Positions 1 to 12,469 of a stretch of 64,000 nucleotides of DNA are shown here, in pieces. The DNA lies in the NCBI GenBank assembly GCA_018902385.1, contig JABSSW010000025.1, forward strand, positions 310,001-374,000. Direction: 5' to 3'. Under the pieces are notes generated by a model. It had not been told where the DNA came from and did no database searches. It was given only the letters and a program-made list of their open reading frames with translations. Origin of the DNA: Physcia stellaris. Its lineage: Eukaryota > Ascomycota > Lecanoromycetes > Caliciales > Physciaceae. Each line of letters begins with the position of its first letter. The first letter of the stretch is position 1. The translations under genes were made by a program, and so were the position numbers.

Positions 1-70
1 CGTGTCCTTTGAGGAGACCTCACTTCTAGTTACGGGAAGTCTTATTCTTTCTACGTCCTGATTAGAAGTC

Positions 71-3000
71 ATGACTGAGCCGGAGGATCTTGAAGATGAC
101 CTCTTCGCCGATCTGTAAGTGTTTTTCCAGACTGTTTTAGCTTGCAGGAGTATTGCCGGACTGTAGTTGACATCGAGCCATAGCTACGAAGCAGACGAAT
201 CGTCTTCAAAACCACAAATATCCACCGAGATATCGACCGAGCCTTCAGCACCTCCAGCACCTTCAGCACCACCTCAGACCGACGGTGATCCAAATGATGT
301 AAAAATCGAAGTACCTCCCGAACAAGCGCCAGAGGCCTTCAATCACGGACAAAACGACTACGCACAGAATAATGGTGATAATGATATGAATTGGAATGGT
401 GCAAATGGTAACAATAATCAATACGGAGACGGAGGTGAACAGGAATCGCATGGAATCGGCATCAAAGAAGATGGGTGAGTGCTTAAGCGTGCTATTTCTT
501 TCTATACATAGTATTCCTAGGTGGCGGTACAAATCCCGCTAGCCTGTCTGGCTTCTTGATGGCCTTGACACAGGTGCTGGACATTAGATGGTCTCATTTC
601 CACGCCTGGCGCCCGCCTTGGAAATGCCTCGTTGTAGCTGGAGACGGCCAGGTGTTTTCTAACGCAGGCTATTTTCGATGCGAGGGCTTTCAAGAAGGAG
701 TAGTTGTGCCGAACGAAGGAGCCTTGCTGAGAAATCAATCGCCGGTTGTTGCTCTATCTAACGTATAATGCTGGATTCGACATGCGAGCAAAAGCAGACG
801 GAAGGTGGTAATACTGCAATAATTCAAGTGTAAAAAGCTCAAGGATGAAGTTGTATCCGAAAACAGGAGCGAGGGCTCGAATCAGGGAAGCACGAATAAA
901 TCTGGGTCTTCCAAGTTGGCAAAGTGAGCGAGTTGCAATTGTCATGAGGAAAAATAAGGGGGGTTCGAAAGGTCGGAAAATGGGGTCGGTATATCACCTT
1001 ACACAACATCACTGCTGGAGCTAGCTACTGCGGAATAGCTTGTTGTTGATAATGATCTTCATAGAGCAAAGCGGAGCAGGAGATACACGCCGCTAGATTG
1101 GAAACTTAGCTTCAGCGACTTATATCACTCGAGAAGACCAGATACTAGCATACGACTAGGTCTATAGCAAAAGACGAAGATCAACACGTACTATGACCGT
1201 CCCTGTTACCTCATGGTCCGCGGTTGATGCTGGTGCAGAATCTTGTCTAGCGGCATACATGTCACGGACTGATCCATCATCAAAGTCACCATTTGGTCGC
1301 ACTGCAGTAGGGTGTGGCTGCAGAGTTTCTGTGCGGCTGCTAACCGTGGGATGAGGGCATGGGACTGGTTTATGACTCTTATCGAGACCTTTACCCCCGG
1401 CAGTCCTCCATGCTGCATTCTACCATCCAAGTTTAACGGACTGCCATGAGCCAAGGACACAATACTGCTCTACACCAATGCTCAGCCAGGATCTGGATCG
1501 CCACTTTCCTCGTTTCGTTGGCTAACATTTCATGTCGCTACGAATCTTAAGGGTACAGACACTTAGTAGATATGAAGCTAACGTATGGTCACGTGATGTA
1601 GGAAGATGTTCATTGGCGGACTGAACTGGGAAACGACTGATCGTATGTAGCCTTATCATATCATTCCTGTAGCTTTTGCTTTTCTAATCGTTCAAGTAGA
1701 ATCACTCAAAGAATACTTCTCCAAATTCGGTGAGGTGCAAGAATGTACCGTAATGCGAGATGGTGCCACAGGGCGCTCTCGAGGATTCGGGTTTCTCACG
1801 TTCAAAGACCCACGTACCGTCAACGTGGTAATGGTCAAGGAACACTGGCTTGACGGCAAAATCGTAAGGGTTCTTATTTCTACTTCTACCAAGGCTCCCT
1901 CCAGGCTCTCCCGTCCAAGACCAGAACCCGAGCTTACATCTTCCAAGATCGACCCTAAGCGGGCCATTCCCCGAGACGAGCAAGAACGTACCAGCAAAAT
2001 CTTTGTTGGCGGCGTCAGTCAAGATGCCAACGAGACTGACTTCAAAGAGTACTTTGCCCAATTCGGTAGAGTCGTCGATGCCACCCTTATGATGGACAAA
2101 GACACAGGCCGCCCTCGTGGTTTCGGTTTCGTTACTTTCGATAGCGAAGCAGCCGTCGACTCAGCTCTTGCGGGCGACCAAATGATCCTTGGCAAACCGA
2201 TCGAGATCAAGAAAGCGCAGCCTCGAGGCAATATGCGCGAAGACGAAGACACAGGCTTCAACTCCAATCGCCGCGGCGGCCACGGCCGAGGCGGCAAAAA
2301 CTTCCAACACAACGACCGCGGCGGCAATTACGATAACAACAATAACAACAACGGCCCTAACTCGAACCAAGGCATGAACCAGCAAGGCGGCGGCGGTCCC
2401 GGCATGGCTGGCATGACCCCCCAGATGATGGCGCAGTACTGGACCAAGATGCAGCAGTACTTCCAAACGATGCAGCAGCAGATGGCCGCCATGCAATCCG
2501 GACAGATGGGCATGGCCGGCATGAACCCGCAGATGATGCAACAGATGCAGCAGATGCAAGCAATGCAGCAAATGAAAGCGATGCAGATGGCCTCCAACGC
2601 CGCCGGCCGCTCTCAAGGCTCCGCCAGCCCCCTGCCACAGAGTCCCGGAGCACAAGGAATGCAGGGTATGACGCCTCAGATGATGCAGCAAATGCAACAG
2701 ATGCAGCAAATGCAAGCCGGTGCCGCCTTTGGTGGACCAGCTATGGCGGCCTCTCCGATGGGGAACTTCGGTGCCCAAGCCCAGGGCCAAGGCGGTCCGC
2801 CCCGTCGCGGTACTCCCGGCTATAACGCCCAAGACCAACTCGCCTTCGAGCAGCAGAAGTATGAGCAGCAGCAAGCGAGGCGTGCTCAGCAGGAGGCTCA
2901 GCAGATGCAGTACAGCCAAGGCGCGCCGACCAGCTGGGAAGGGATGTACGATGATGTGCCGCAGCCGTTTGTGGGGAACCAGGGGAAGCGCGGAGGTGGT

Positions 3001-3180
3001 GCGGGAGGTGGAGGCGGAGGGCATCAGGCCGGTGCGAATCGGGGGAGTCAGGGACCGCAGAGTGCTCCGCCTGCTAATGCCCCCACTGGACCTAAGAATG
3101 CGGGTAAGCCGGGAGCGAATTATCGCGGTGGTGGGAGGGGTGGGCATAGGGGGTTTCACCCTTATTCGAGGAATGGGTGA
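71..3180 (+). CDS. hrp1: Hrp1/Nab4-like hnRNP with two RRM domains
   Basis: This is a nuclear RNA-binding protein of the Hrp1 (cleavage factor IB) family, which acts in mRNA 3'-end formation and export. I read five exons: 71-114, 184-474, 1602-1642, 1700-1863 and 1948-3180, giving 590 codons with phases that agree at every junction. The N terminus begins MTEPEDLEDDLFADLYEADE, a typical acidic start. RRM1 runs from KMFIGGLNW to GFGFLTF and RRM2 from KIFVGGVSQ to GFGFVTF. The C-terminal half is rich in Gly, Gln, Met and Asn, with repeated MQQMQ blocks, then RGG-type sequence. The second intron is about 1.1 kb. The fourth (1864-1947) is 84 bp, a multiple of three with no stop, so retention would add 28 residues between the RRMs. 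Its acceptor is AAG, weaker than usual. Family assignment is confident. Exon edges are inferred from splice signals and homology by eye. Confidence 0.88.
475..1601 (+). other. Long intron of the hrp1-like gene
   Basis: The intron runs from donor GTGAGT to acceptor GTAG. It is about ten times the usual length of fungal introns here. Several short frames open inside it on both strands, but none resembles a known protein. It splits the acidic N terminus from RRM1. Confidence 0.65.
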
Positions 3181-4990
3181 GTGGACTTTAGGAGGTGATT
3201 AGGGCTGGGATGGTTTTTCTTGAGGGGGGGTGGTTGGATGGCGGTTTCCTATGGCGAATCGTGATTTAGATCGCGTGGGTTGCACATATCGTCTGAGAGG
3301 TGGGGCGTAATGGGGGTTGTTCAGTTCTCAGCTATGTATTCTAGGGTAAATGGGCGCGTGCATGTGGTTGATTACTTTGACCCTCGAAGTCTCCCAGCAA
3401 GCTTGTTTCGTTCGATTGACTCCTGAAGCAGAGTCCTTTAAGCAACATAGAGATTTTTCCATGCATCTATGTGAGCCCCTATTCGCTGTTCGGTCGACGA
3501 CACACGAGGACAACCCTCTATCCATCTGCACCAGCATCCTTTCCAAAAACAAAAACGAGCTGAAAACTCGAATTTGCGGGACTCAGAGACCATCATTGAT
3601 TAGACATCTGCTGATCACAAAGCGGCACGTTAAGCAATCAACGTGAACCCTCGTCAAGACGAAATTGAATCAAAGACGGCCTTATTGACTCGTCTATGCT
3701 ACTTCATTCGCACTCATTCCCTCACACAATAATCTGAACATTCTCCTTTCTCCACAAAGTCTTTTCCCATAGCCTTATTCAAGCTCTCTTACGCGGAGCT
3801 ATCTGGCCCGGACAAAGTATAGCCGCCTCCTCCTCGGTGGCGTGGAATCTAGTTCCCATCGACGCCGCTATTGTGGGTTGATTATTCTGCATAATGGTGC
3901 AGGAGGCAAGGCCGACAAAGGATCCGGACGGGGGTGTAATTAAAGCAGGTAGGGATACTGTTAGGTATTCTTTGGCACAGCTAATGGTCGTTGGGGGGGG
4001 GAGGGAGCGGGCGGGGAGAGTTAAATGATGTCCAAAATGTCCCATCGTGGATGATGGATTGGAAGCTGGAGGTGATCTGATAATGCGCTCTGTCATACCG
4101 TTGAGACGGCAAGAAGCCGTCATGATGGTCAGATGATTGATGGGATAACACAATTGGCTCCAGCGGACAGCTTACCGAGAAGAATCGAGCGGGGACTCGA
4201 TGATTCATTTTACATCGGTGGAGTTTGCTTGCTCTCAGATCTTGAGAAGCCGTGGGAAACCCTGGTTCGAAATTTCGTTTCGGTTCTTTCTAAGACTGAT
4301 AAGTAAAGAGAGCGGGAGTTCTGCTGTTCAAAAATACATGCAGAGCGTCCTCAGCGTTTGTTTTTCTGTTTCTCCAGCTCATGTCGGATGCCTTACTGCT
4401 TTGATGAGGAGTCACTAGTGAGATGCAGCTCTCCCAAAACCCACTGTTCGAGAGAAGGATGCCTTCCACTCCATGTTCAATTCATGTTAATTGATCTTAG
4501 CTTCACTTCATCAAATCGTCTGCTGGAAATGAAATGGGGGTATGGACTGCGTGGTGAGATCGTGTCGTACTGTTGCCATGTAGTTCTTGGAGGAAAGGGT
4601 CGATGGCTCCGTCGCTGAGGCGGTGGAAGAATTTTTATCATCTCTGTGGAGAGCATGCAAGTTGGCAACGATGGAGCGAATTATACATCGTTCCGCTTTG
4701 TCCCAATCACTTCCCTTCCTTTCCTCTGAGGTGCTGGAAAAACTTTCAATGATTTCTCTGCAAAACATGCACATTAGCTATGATAGCCTAGATAGAAAGT
4801 TCACCTACAGTCCAGAAATATGAGTACCTTGAGATGTCCAAGCATCAAGTCTTTGCGCACTAGAAAGCTCCAATCACAAAAAGAGAGAAAAAACATAGAA
4901 AATATTCCAAATGCCACCCCCAATCTTCTTCCCAGCCAATTCCACGTCCCAGCTCAGATGAGGAGTGAGATGCCATCTATCGCAATACCC
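3181..4990. other. Gene-free stretch downstream of hrp1
   Basis: I see no convincing gene. It should contain the hrp1 3' UTR and the tail of the convergent small gene that ends at 4991. It holds a G-rich run near 3991-4017. Short frames occur but none shows a family motif or a credible splice pattern. Confidence 0.5.
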
Positions 4991-5407
4991 CTAGCGGCCC
5001 TTCTTGAAAGCCGCCAACTTAACCCTCCACCACCGAGTCGCATTCCTGGTCACTTCCAGCTGGTGTTCAACATCATCACAGTTGCGTTGCCCCTTTTGTT
5101 CCTCCTCGATCAGTGTTTGCACGTCATCGCCCTCGCGTAACAAGTTCCAGTCGGAATCATTTTCCGGATCGAAGTCCAGATGGTCGCACTTGTCAATAAA
5201 GGGATTGACTTCGAACAGTCGCTTTACGAAGGGCTTCCGAACACGGCCGAACCTGGTGTCTAGGCTTGGCTCATTGTTGTATTCGTCAATCGCATTGTCA
5301 CTACACTCTCTCCGAAGCCTCACGATGGCTGCTGTGATTTTGGTGTAAGTCTTGGTTTGCCTTTTCATGCTTCGTATCAAGGCTTCCTTATTCACTGTCG
5401 GCGCCAT
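4991..5407 (-). CDS. Small hypothetical protein
   Basis: A single open frame of 138 codons from the ATG at 5407 (MAPTVNKEALIRSMKRQTK). An in-frame upstream ATG at 5485 would add 26 residues. I prefer the inner one because the added segment is polar and low-complexity and the inner ATG sits in a GCCATGGC context. The protein is charged, mostly helical in appearance, with a basic first third, an acidic middle (DFDPENDSDW) and a basic tail (WWRVKLAAFKKGR). There is no signal peptide or membrane segment. I do not recognise the family. Confidence 0.45.
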   Translation of the reverse strand: MAPTVNKEALIRSMKRQTKTYTKITAAIVRLRRECSDNAIDEYNNEPSLDTRFGRVRKPFVKRLFEVNPFIDKCDHLDFDPENDSDWNLLREGDDVQTLIEEEQKGQRNCDDVEHQLEVTRNATRWWRVKLAAFKKGR

Positions 5408-5553
5408 GGCGGGTCCGGCAAATCGGAAGGGTAGATTGTGTGTGGGTTGGTTGTTTTTGTTGGATTTATGAGGCTGCCGTTGCACGTTGGAGATGCTGAG
5501 CTTTAGATCTTTACTCTGATTAGGTCCATAGTAGCTGTTTATATACTTTCCGC

Positions 5554-6148
5554 TTATATCAAATACACAACGACCAAGGCATTCCTGTAGACCCTAGAAA
5601 GATCTTTATCATACAGCTGGGAAATCGAATCATCCAGAAGAGAGAGCCTTTGTTTCCAGGGTATACCTGCCTGTTAGCGACCAATGATGTAGGAACATAG
5701 AAAACCCCAAAGGTCCGATGAATGACTGTTACTGGAGAAAGCTGTGGAAATGGAAGGAGTTTGTTGTCGAGCCAGTATTCAGGGTCCGACTTCTGGCATA
5801 TTCTGGGCCAGAAGCGGTGTTTATAGTATGCTACACACGCTGTGACCATGTTCTCGACATTACAGAGAGGCTAAGAGAGGAGAGACTTCTGTATAGCTGC
5901 TAACGAAAGGAATCTCCGGCACCACGAAGTAAACCATGATAGGATGCAAGAAATTCTTTCAGAGCCCCTGCAAGTGTGCTACGAGAGAAAGAGAATCGCC
6001 AGTACCTTATCTTCCAGAGGCGGTTTGGCAAGACTACACGTGTGGTATTATGGCGTGAAGCAAAACAATCGACCTGTGAATTTAGGATCTTTCCTGATCG
6101 TGACAGTTGTGCTGCTGGGGATCCAGTCGGTGATTCCCCTTGAGCCAA
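5554..6148 (-). CDS. Possible hypothetical gene, weakly supported
   Basis: The coding-like parts are 5733-5850 (including FWPRICQKSDPEYWLDNKLL) and 5554-5670 (QRLSLLDDSISQLYDKDLSR, ending at a TAA). They are joined in phase by a 62-bp GT-AG intron with a GCTAAC-like branch site just before the acceptor. An upstream open stretch (5900-6148) may be an earlier exon, but I could not place a clean junction. No family is recognised. The two downstream segments read like real protein. The upstream part may be chance or decayed. Confidence 0.3.
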
Positions 6149-6310
6149 CCGATGAGTTGCCGTCTTGTCTCTTCCTTCTGACCAAAGAGAAGTACTCTTA
6201 AAGCGTCAGTACGTTACCCTTCACTTGGTTTTTGTATCAAGTTATCCTATTGTTGTCAGCAGCAGAATTAGATGGTAAACCTACATATGATTGGCTCGGT
6301 CGTTTTAGCC

Positions 6311-6378
6311 GCATAGCGGACCCTGGACCTTTGGCTAGCCGAAGGTCGGACCGAGGGGACCCTCCTGCGCTAACGCTT
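6311..6378. repeat. Solo transposon end(s), back to back around TA
   Basis: From 6338 rightward the sequence GCCGAAGGTC begins like the terminal repeat of the pogo-type element at 45425. A 15-base stretch (GACCCTCCTGCGCTA, 6358-6372) is identical to that repeat. To the left of the central TA (6336-6337), the reverse strand reads GCCAAAGGTC, a second similar end facing the other way. The partner ends and internal sequence were not found nearby, so this looks like remnants of one or two non-autonomous copies. Confidence 0.5.
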
Positions 6379-6779
6379 GTACTCCAAAAACCAATAATCA
6401 ACCTCAGGCCAAGGTAGACATTCGAACGGGAAACATATTACGACCATATTCAGCTTGCCATCAAGCTGCCTGACATAGGCTTGAAGGAAACACAATGCAA
6501 GTCCGATCTTCTTTTGGGATCGACAAAGGGAAGGGTTGATTGATTGTCGATCGTGACTCGTTGGAGCTGCGTAGTGGTTGCTGCCTGCATCATCCATCGA
6601 CGAGGCTGAGATATAGCCCCGCAAAATCCCTCGAACCTTCGTCTTTTTCAATGTCAATGAGCGAGGGTATACAATTGGTAGAGACGTCGATTGTCCATAG
6701 CCATTCTCTCCAGTCTCCTAGGCGTGTTATTGAACGGTAGCTCTTAAATGTTCTCGGTGCTACCGTCATCTTCCGCAAG

Positions 6780-8022
6780 ATGCTTTCCGTTCTTTCCTTC
6801 CTTGGTTTGTTTATCGGCTTTGCATGCCTATTTTTGATATGGCTGCGGGCACCTTCAAAGGATTACGTTGTTAAAGCATACGTTGTTAAAGCATGGCGGA
6901 GCTACAAATCGCGCGAGGCCTTTCACAAATACGAACCAAGACCCCTACGAGACAACAAGAGGCGAAAGCTTACTGGAGTTCAAACTCTCGAGCAAGGCAC
7001 TTCGATCTTCTTGACAAAGTTACCGATCGAGATACGGCTTATCATATACGATTTGGCCATTGTAGGTGAGGATAGGTACTGGGTAGGTATTCCGAAGACT
7101 TTTAATTTCTAAAGCCGAGTCTTAAGGACATTTCTCAATGATCATGCTGAATCTTATAATGATCGACTGACTTCAGAATCTTTGACAGCATATAACAGAG
7201 TGCCGTAATTTCAAGATACACGAGAATGTCTCTACGCGAACGAGGAATGGACTTTGGACTTTCAAAAGCTCCATTTCCCGCTTGCCACTAGCTAGCGCTT
7301 CCTCCCTCTGCTGCACAGAGTTTACCGTCGACCAAGTTGTTGCGCAAGCGGTTGACCTCGTCAGGGTTCAAGGCAGCCATGCGTCACGACGGAGCGGGCT
7401 TTCAGTGCTCAGAACCTGTCGTCAGATCTATTCGGAGGCTACCTCGATCCTTTATGGTCAGTAGCAGCATATTCGTGTGAAGCTCTATAGTCTTATACGC
7501 TCCTAATCTTACATAGATCAGTCGACCATTTCTTTCGGGATTCTTGGAAGGCCTCCGTACTTCATCTACAATCTTTCTCCACAGCGATTGGCACAGGTCC
7601 ACCACATCCAACTAGATTATGTGGAGACCACGCTTCGCCAACACGGGAATCATTGCTTCACATCATCTTCTTACGCAATACGATGTACTGACTGCAACCT
7701 CTGTCACTGGCTTGAACAGATCGATAAATACATGATCGGTCTCAGAACCATTGATGTCTTCATGAACCTACCACTCTCTAAAAAACTACCTCATCTGACT
7801 GACTGCACGGGGCACAGAAATTCTTGGCTAAATGCTCTCTTTAATTTACAGCGGCAAAGAAAAGCTATCAGGCACTTCTCCATCAACACGGATCGACAGA
7901 TGCGCCCAGGCGAGGCTATCGAAGATGTGCGGAATATGAAAAGATTTGAGAAGGCGGTCCGTCACCGGTTATCGGAATTGAAGCAAGCAGCAACATTCTC
8001 GCAACAGAAGCTCGAAGTTTGA
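6780..8022 (+). CDS. 2EXR-domain protein with N-terminal membrane segment
   Basis: Three exons (6780-7082, 7189-7456, 7517-8022) give 358 codons with matching phases. The N terminus has one strong hydrophobic segment (LSFLGLFIGFACLFLIWL, about residues 4-21), then a basic stretch. A 2EXR-like motif follows (FLTKLPIEIRLIIYDLAI, about residue 80), with the family's second landmark LRTCRQIYSEATSILYD further on. 2EXR proteins form large F-box-like families in filamentous fungi. Their biochemical role is mostly unknown. The C-terminal third is charged and probably helical. The membrane anchor is not universal in the family. Confidence 0.72.
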
Positions 8023-9155
8023 ATCGACACAACCAGTACCTACAAGCATTCGCCCTGGACAAGATCGAGTGCCAAGAAAAAATACTACGGACCACCCGCC
8101 AGAACATGGTTACCCGACTTCGGAATCAAAAATCTAGAGCGATATGTGTGTAGGTTTGGGCTCAACGTTCTTTCCAAGTCGGGCTACCGTTTGTCTATGT
8201 TCTTTTCGATAGTATTTTCAGACGATTTAAGCGGTAATGTAGAGACAGAATCGGCATCCATTAACATCAAGAGCGATTCAAGTCAGTAGGCCTTCGTTCA
8301 GGAACTCATCGGAAGAAAATAGATGAAAAAATCGCATGGAGCAATGGGGCCAGGACACCATAACCTCAAGATGCGGTTGCTGTCTTTTGTTGTGGAAGAA
8401 GATCTCTCAATACTTGTGCTCAATGTGGCCTCACTTCAAGGTTCCCAGCAATGAGACCGTCCGAGCTAATACACCATCCTGATCATCATTTATTGGTAGA
8501 ACCCCGACGCATAATTTTGGACGAATAATGCAAACAAGGGTTCTACTTAGCAGCCAATATGACTGCATAAGCTGACACATATCAAACACAGAACCTTCGA
8601 CAACATTATTCCATTCTGCAATGTTTATGCCAAGGGACAAGTCGCTTATCTTGTCGCCGTTGATCGACAGCTAGCAACACATATCAAGAGTGAGTGTCGG
8701 CCACACTAAAGAAATGATCCAACAGGAGCAATGAGCCGCTGTACCATTAACGGTATGAGTAAGAAGATTTGAAAGCGGGAAATCTAGCAAGTCGGAGGAC
8801 TCATCAGAACATCAGACCCTCCGTGACTTCATCACAGTTCAGCTCCTGAGTCCCACAGGATGCGCCGCAAATGTAGGACCACTTACAGCTCAACTTTATT
8901 TTACCTCCTCTGACAATCCCAGCATATCCACCCTCCCCTTCACCAGTTCCACATCCCTCCCGCCCAGGAGCTACTCCCCACCACCCTCTCAACTCACCCG
9001 CCGCTTCGGCGAGCCCTCCATCTCGCACTGCAACTCCCCATCGCTTCCTATTCTGGATAATCATTCATCGCCGATCAAATCGCCAGTCGATCCTCCTCAA
9101 CAGGCTCCCACTCACAAATTAGCCGATCATCCACGTCTCGAATCACAATAACAGG
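8023..9155. other. Gene-free stretch
   Basis: Only short frames without recognisable motifs occur. A small minus-strand frame at 8804-9064 is Gly- and Arg-rich and looks like chance. I see no repeat or RNA gene. Confidence 0.5.
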
Positions 9156-11849
9156 GTGATCATCAGGAACCTCGACACACCGGGGCATGATCTGACGTCC
9201 CAGACTACGGGTATTGCCGAACGCGGTGAGCATCATTCTACCATCAGAGAGACAGAGCGTTCCACAAGATCTCATCGTGGAAGTGGAGACATAGCGTTGG
9301 CCAGGTCTCAAACGCACCGCCATCATGGGGCTTTCACAACCAAAAGTGACATCTATGCCGTCTACTCGGAAAAGACGCAGGCCTCAGAACAGATAGATTA
9401 TAAGATCAAGGCGCTCCAGAAGAAAGCCGACCCACAGTTCCGGCGAACATACTCCAATGGCCTGGCATTTGAGGAGGTAGTTGACTCAGCACCCGTGCTT
9501 ACAGTAGCACTTAAATTCTTGCCGGGAGCCGACAAGCCTCAAGTCAACTATATCGAACAGATCGATATGGAAGGCCAGATAGCGGACCAGAAAGACGCAG
9601 CTTGGAGAGTCGACACTGCTGGTTCGCTTCTCAATAACTTCACTATATCTCCGGATCTGCAGATCGTGCAAACTGATCAGACAGCGAACATTGTCGCTAG
9701 GGCCAAGTTCCAGGCTCATGAGAACGGTCGAAGGATCCCGGACCATTTGCGCAAGTGGTATCCTGACACCGTAACCATTGATAGCGAGCGTGTGACTATG
9801 GTCAAGGACCTTCGAATTGGAGACTATGACCTTAAAGGCTTCTTGGTCGAGGTTGACTAGAGCTCGCTATGGGACTTGATGGTCAATTGGCAGAGTCTGA
9901 TAGCTAAAGGGGGACCTGAGATGACGTCCGAAGAGACTCGAACTCTCCTCGAGACTATGATCGAGGATGCCCGTCGTTTGTGCATAAGAAGCCCCATTCT
10001 CTTTCGGATGTCCACCAGAGTGAGCATCATCAATTCTGAGGACACACGGTACGGCATCAATAATGGAGGAATGTTCAAGACCTTTACAACCAGCAAAGGC
10101 ATTAAAGAAATTATCTTCAAAAGCGCGTCTTATTATAACTCTTTGGATCCTACAGGTGACGACGATTCCATCCAAAAATTCATCAGGCCACGGTTCCTGC
10201 AGATGGTCGTGTTACTCGTTTCTCTCTTAAACAACGAGGATCTGGCTGAGATGAAGAGTTTTCTGGAAGCCACATACAACATGAAAGCTGACCGTCGTGA
10301 TATTGAGTTGATGATTTTGAGAGTCATACCATTATTGTCGATCAACTCGCGGGTATTCCTGAGTGCGCTGGTACCTGCCATCGATAATTTCCCGTTGGCA
10401 AAAGGCAGTGTCGACAAAGATGATGCTCACAGTAACATCTGGAACATCTTTGTCAAGAGGATCCTGGAAGATGGATATCTTCTCCCTGCCACGTTAAAGC
10501 ACCTTGGCCGGAAGAATCTTTCTTGGATTGTGGAATGGCCGGAAAAGGGACTGAAATCGACAAGTATATTCAATACCTTGCAATACGCGGGGCGGTTGAA
10601 AACAGTCAATGATATACCTCCGTTAGAGGTGCATCCAGGATCCGGCTGTAAGTACAATTTGCTGCCATTTCTCTCTCTCTGGCACCATCCGATGGACATC
10701 AGTATCTTGTTTTTGAAGCGAACAAGAACCATGAGCGCCCCTTCCCCTTAGAACCTCGCAATTCTAGACCGTACATTGCTTTAGCAATGCTGATTCGGAA
10801 TGAACTCAGGTACCGAGCTCACTGTAGTCATGACGGACGGGAGCAAATATGTGATCAAGCCTGGAAATTTGGATAACATCATTTACATGACACCGGGTGT
10901 GTATCCTATGCAAGAGACAACGGGAAGAAAACGGTGTTACGATCTGGTGGTCCAGGAAGTGCTCCTGAACGGCGAATTATATCAAGCGATTAGATTGACA
11001 AATGATATTGTCCAGAAAGTCAATCAATGGCTTGCCAACCCGAAACGAAATGGCGGTATGGTGAGTAAGATCGTCCGGAAAAGGCCGGACTCTCAAACAT
11101 TCTTGAATGATATTAGAGGTACCGGAAGGTTAGTCGAGGTGCGGGCCAGCCTGAACCACACAACGTTGGCCGTTACTTACAAGATTGATGGGCGCAAAAT
11201 CAGTCGTTTTGACGCTATTGACAACATCGCAAGAGAAGTTCGACGACTGCGTGCGTTCATCAGTCATATCGAGCACCGTGGAGAGGCCGGGATTATAGAT
11301 CACGGCTTTTTCAGCCAGGAGAAACGTGCGTTGAAGCAAAGTCTGGAGCAGGTGAAAGAACAATTAAACCTGGCCGAGCAGAGCCGCATGAAGATCAGTT
11401 TGGATGAAGAAATATCCAATGAGCCAGTGTCAAAATGCCTATATCCCGAAGGAACAACGCTTGGAGAAAGCAGTGTCTGGAACCCATATAAAGCATGGTG
11501 TCTGGAAGCTAACGGGTATTTGCATGTTGAAGCAAAGAGTGCGACGATCCAGGACGTTAAGTGGCTGACGGGCGAACTGATTGAGCTTTCTCTGACGAGC
11601 CATCCTTCCAGGATATTCGTCACACCACTTCAGGCGGTTCCCGAAGGCTATCGTAAGGATGAAGTCCAAGTCGGTGAGACTGTAGTTTTTCTTGGACATT
11701 ACGTTGCAGTTGGCGAGAAGGACGAGCTCTACTCCCATTCTGATACTGCTCTTACCATGATCAATTATTTAAGAATAGTGAGCGTGGAAGACCAAAGCCA
11801 GAGCCGGCGAAGAAGGAATCGAACACAAGAATTTGACGACTGTTCCTAA
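9156..11849 (+). pseudogene. Unrecognised decayed reading frame in three open stretches
   Basis: Three consecutive plus-strand open stretches (9156-9860, 9876-10751, 10800-11849; about 235, 290 and 350 codons) lie in one phase and are separated by a few breaks. There is no clear ATG start near the left end. The second stretch looks helical (RFLQMVVLLVSLLNNEDLAE). The third has a central coiled-coil-like part (KRALKQSLEQVKEQLNLAEQ). I see no catalytic motif, signal peptide, membrane segment or finger. I do not recognise a family. It may be a decayed host gene whose introns I cannot place, or an old integrated foreign sequence, including one from an RNA virus. It appears broken about three times and I treat it as a fossil. 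Confidence 0.45.
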
Positions 11850-12469
11850 CGTCTTTCAAGTAGCCGCTCCAGGATCAAGCAGGTCGAAGCCTTTTTGCGT
11901 CGACGCTCTCTGGTAGGGTCCATTATCATGTTCAGAGACTTCTTCGTGTATCAAAAGCGTGTACGGGTGCAAAGATTGTCAGTCATTTGACGACTTCTGA
12001 AGTGTTTCCGGTTCGACAAATTTCGTGTGCTGCTGATGGTGAGACGAGGCTAGTGGAGATTGCGTAGGATAAGTGCACACGACTTGTGGTATGTCCACTT
12101 CTCCGACCGTATGCGCACGATACGAATATGGCTTGACTACTCCTCTCATCCAGTCATCCAATATTCTGCAAGATAATGTTCTGTATATAGCCATCAAGCA
12201 CAGCTAATCCTATCTACACTAAAACCCAGCTTCTTCCCTTCCCTCCTTTCCCCAACAAAGAACCTCCAATCAAGAGAAAAGGCCATCCCAAAGCCCACCA
12301 AGCCAAGAACTAAATCAGGGGGTATCTCAGAACTACTTTTTCTCCCAGCTGTTAACGCCCGTTGTCCACCGGCCCATGCATGTCCTTTCGTGTTCCCAAA
12401 AACGCCATCCAGCCATTCGATCTGTAGCTTTGCTGCCGCGACGCCGGGGAAGATGCCAAATTCGCTTGC
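11850..12469. other. Gene-free stretch
   Basis: This lies between the decayed frame and the 3' end of the ada1-like gene. It holds only short chance frames and pyrimidine-rich sequence (12,225-12,350). Confidence 0.5.

Noticed and set aside
2161-3159. Long open frame of 332 codons antisense to the hrp1-like gene
   Set aside because: It mirrors the Gln/Met/Gly-rich repeats of the sense protein and has runs of Leu and His. It is a composition shadow.
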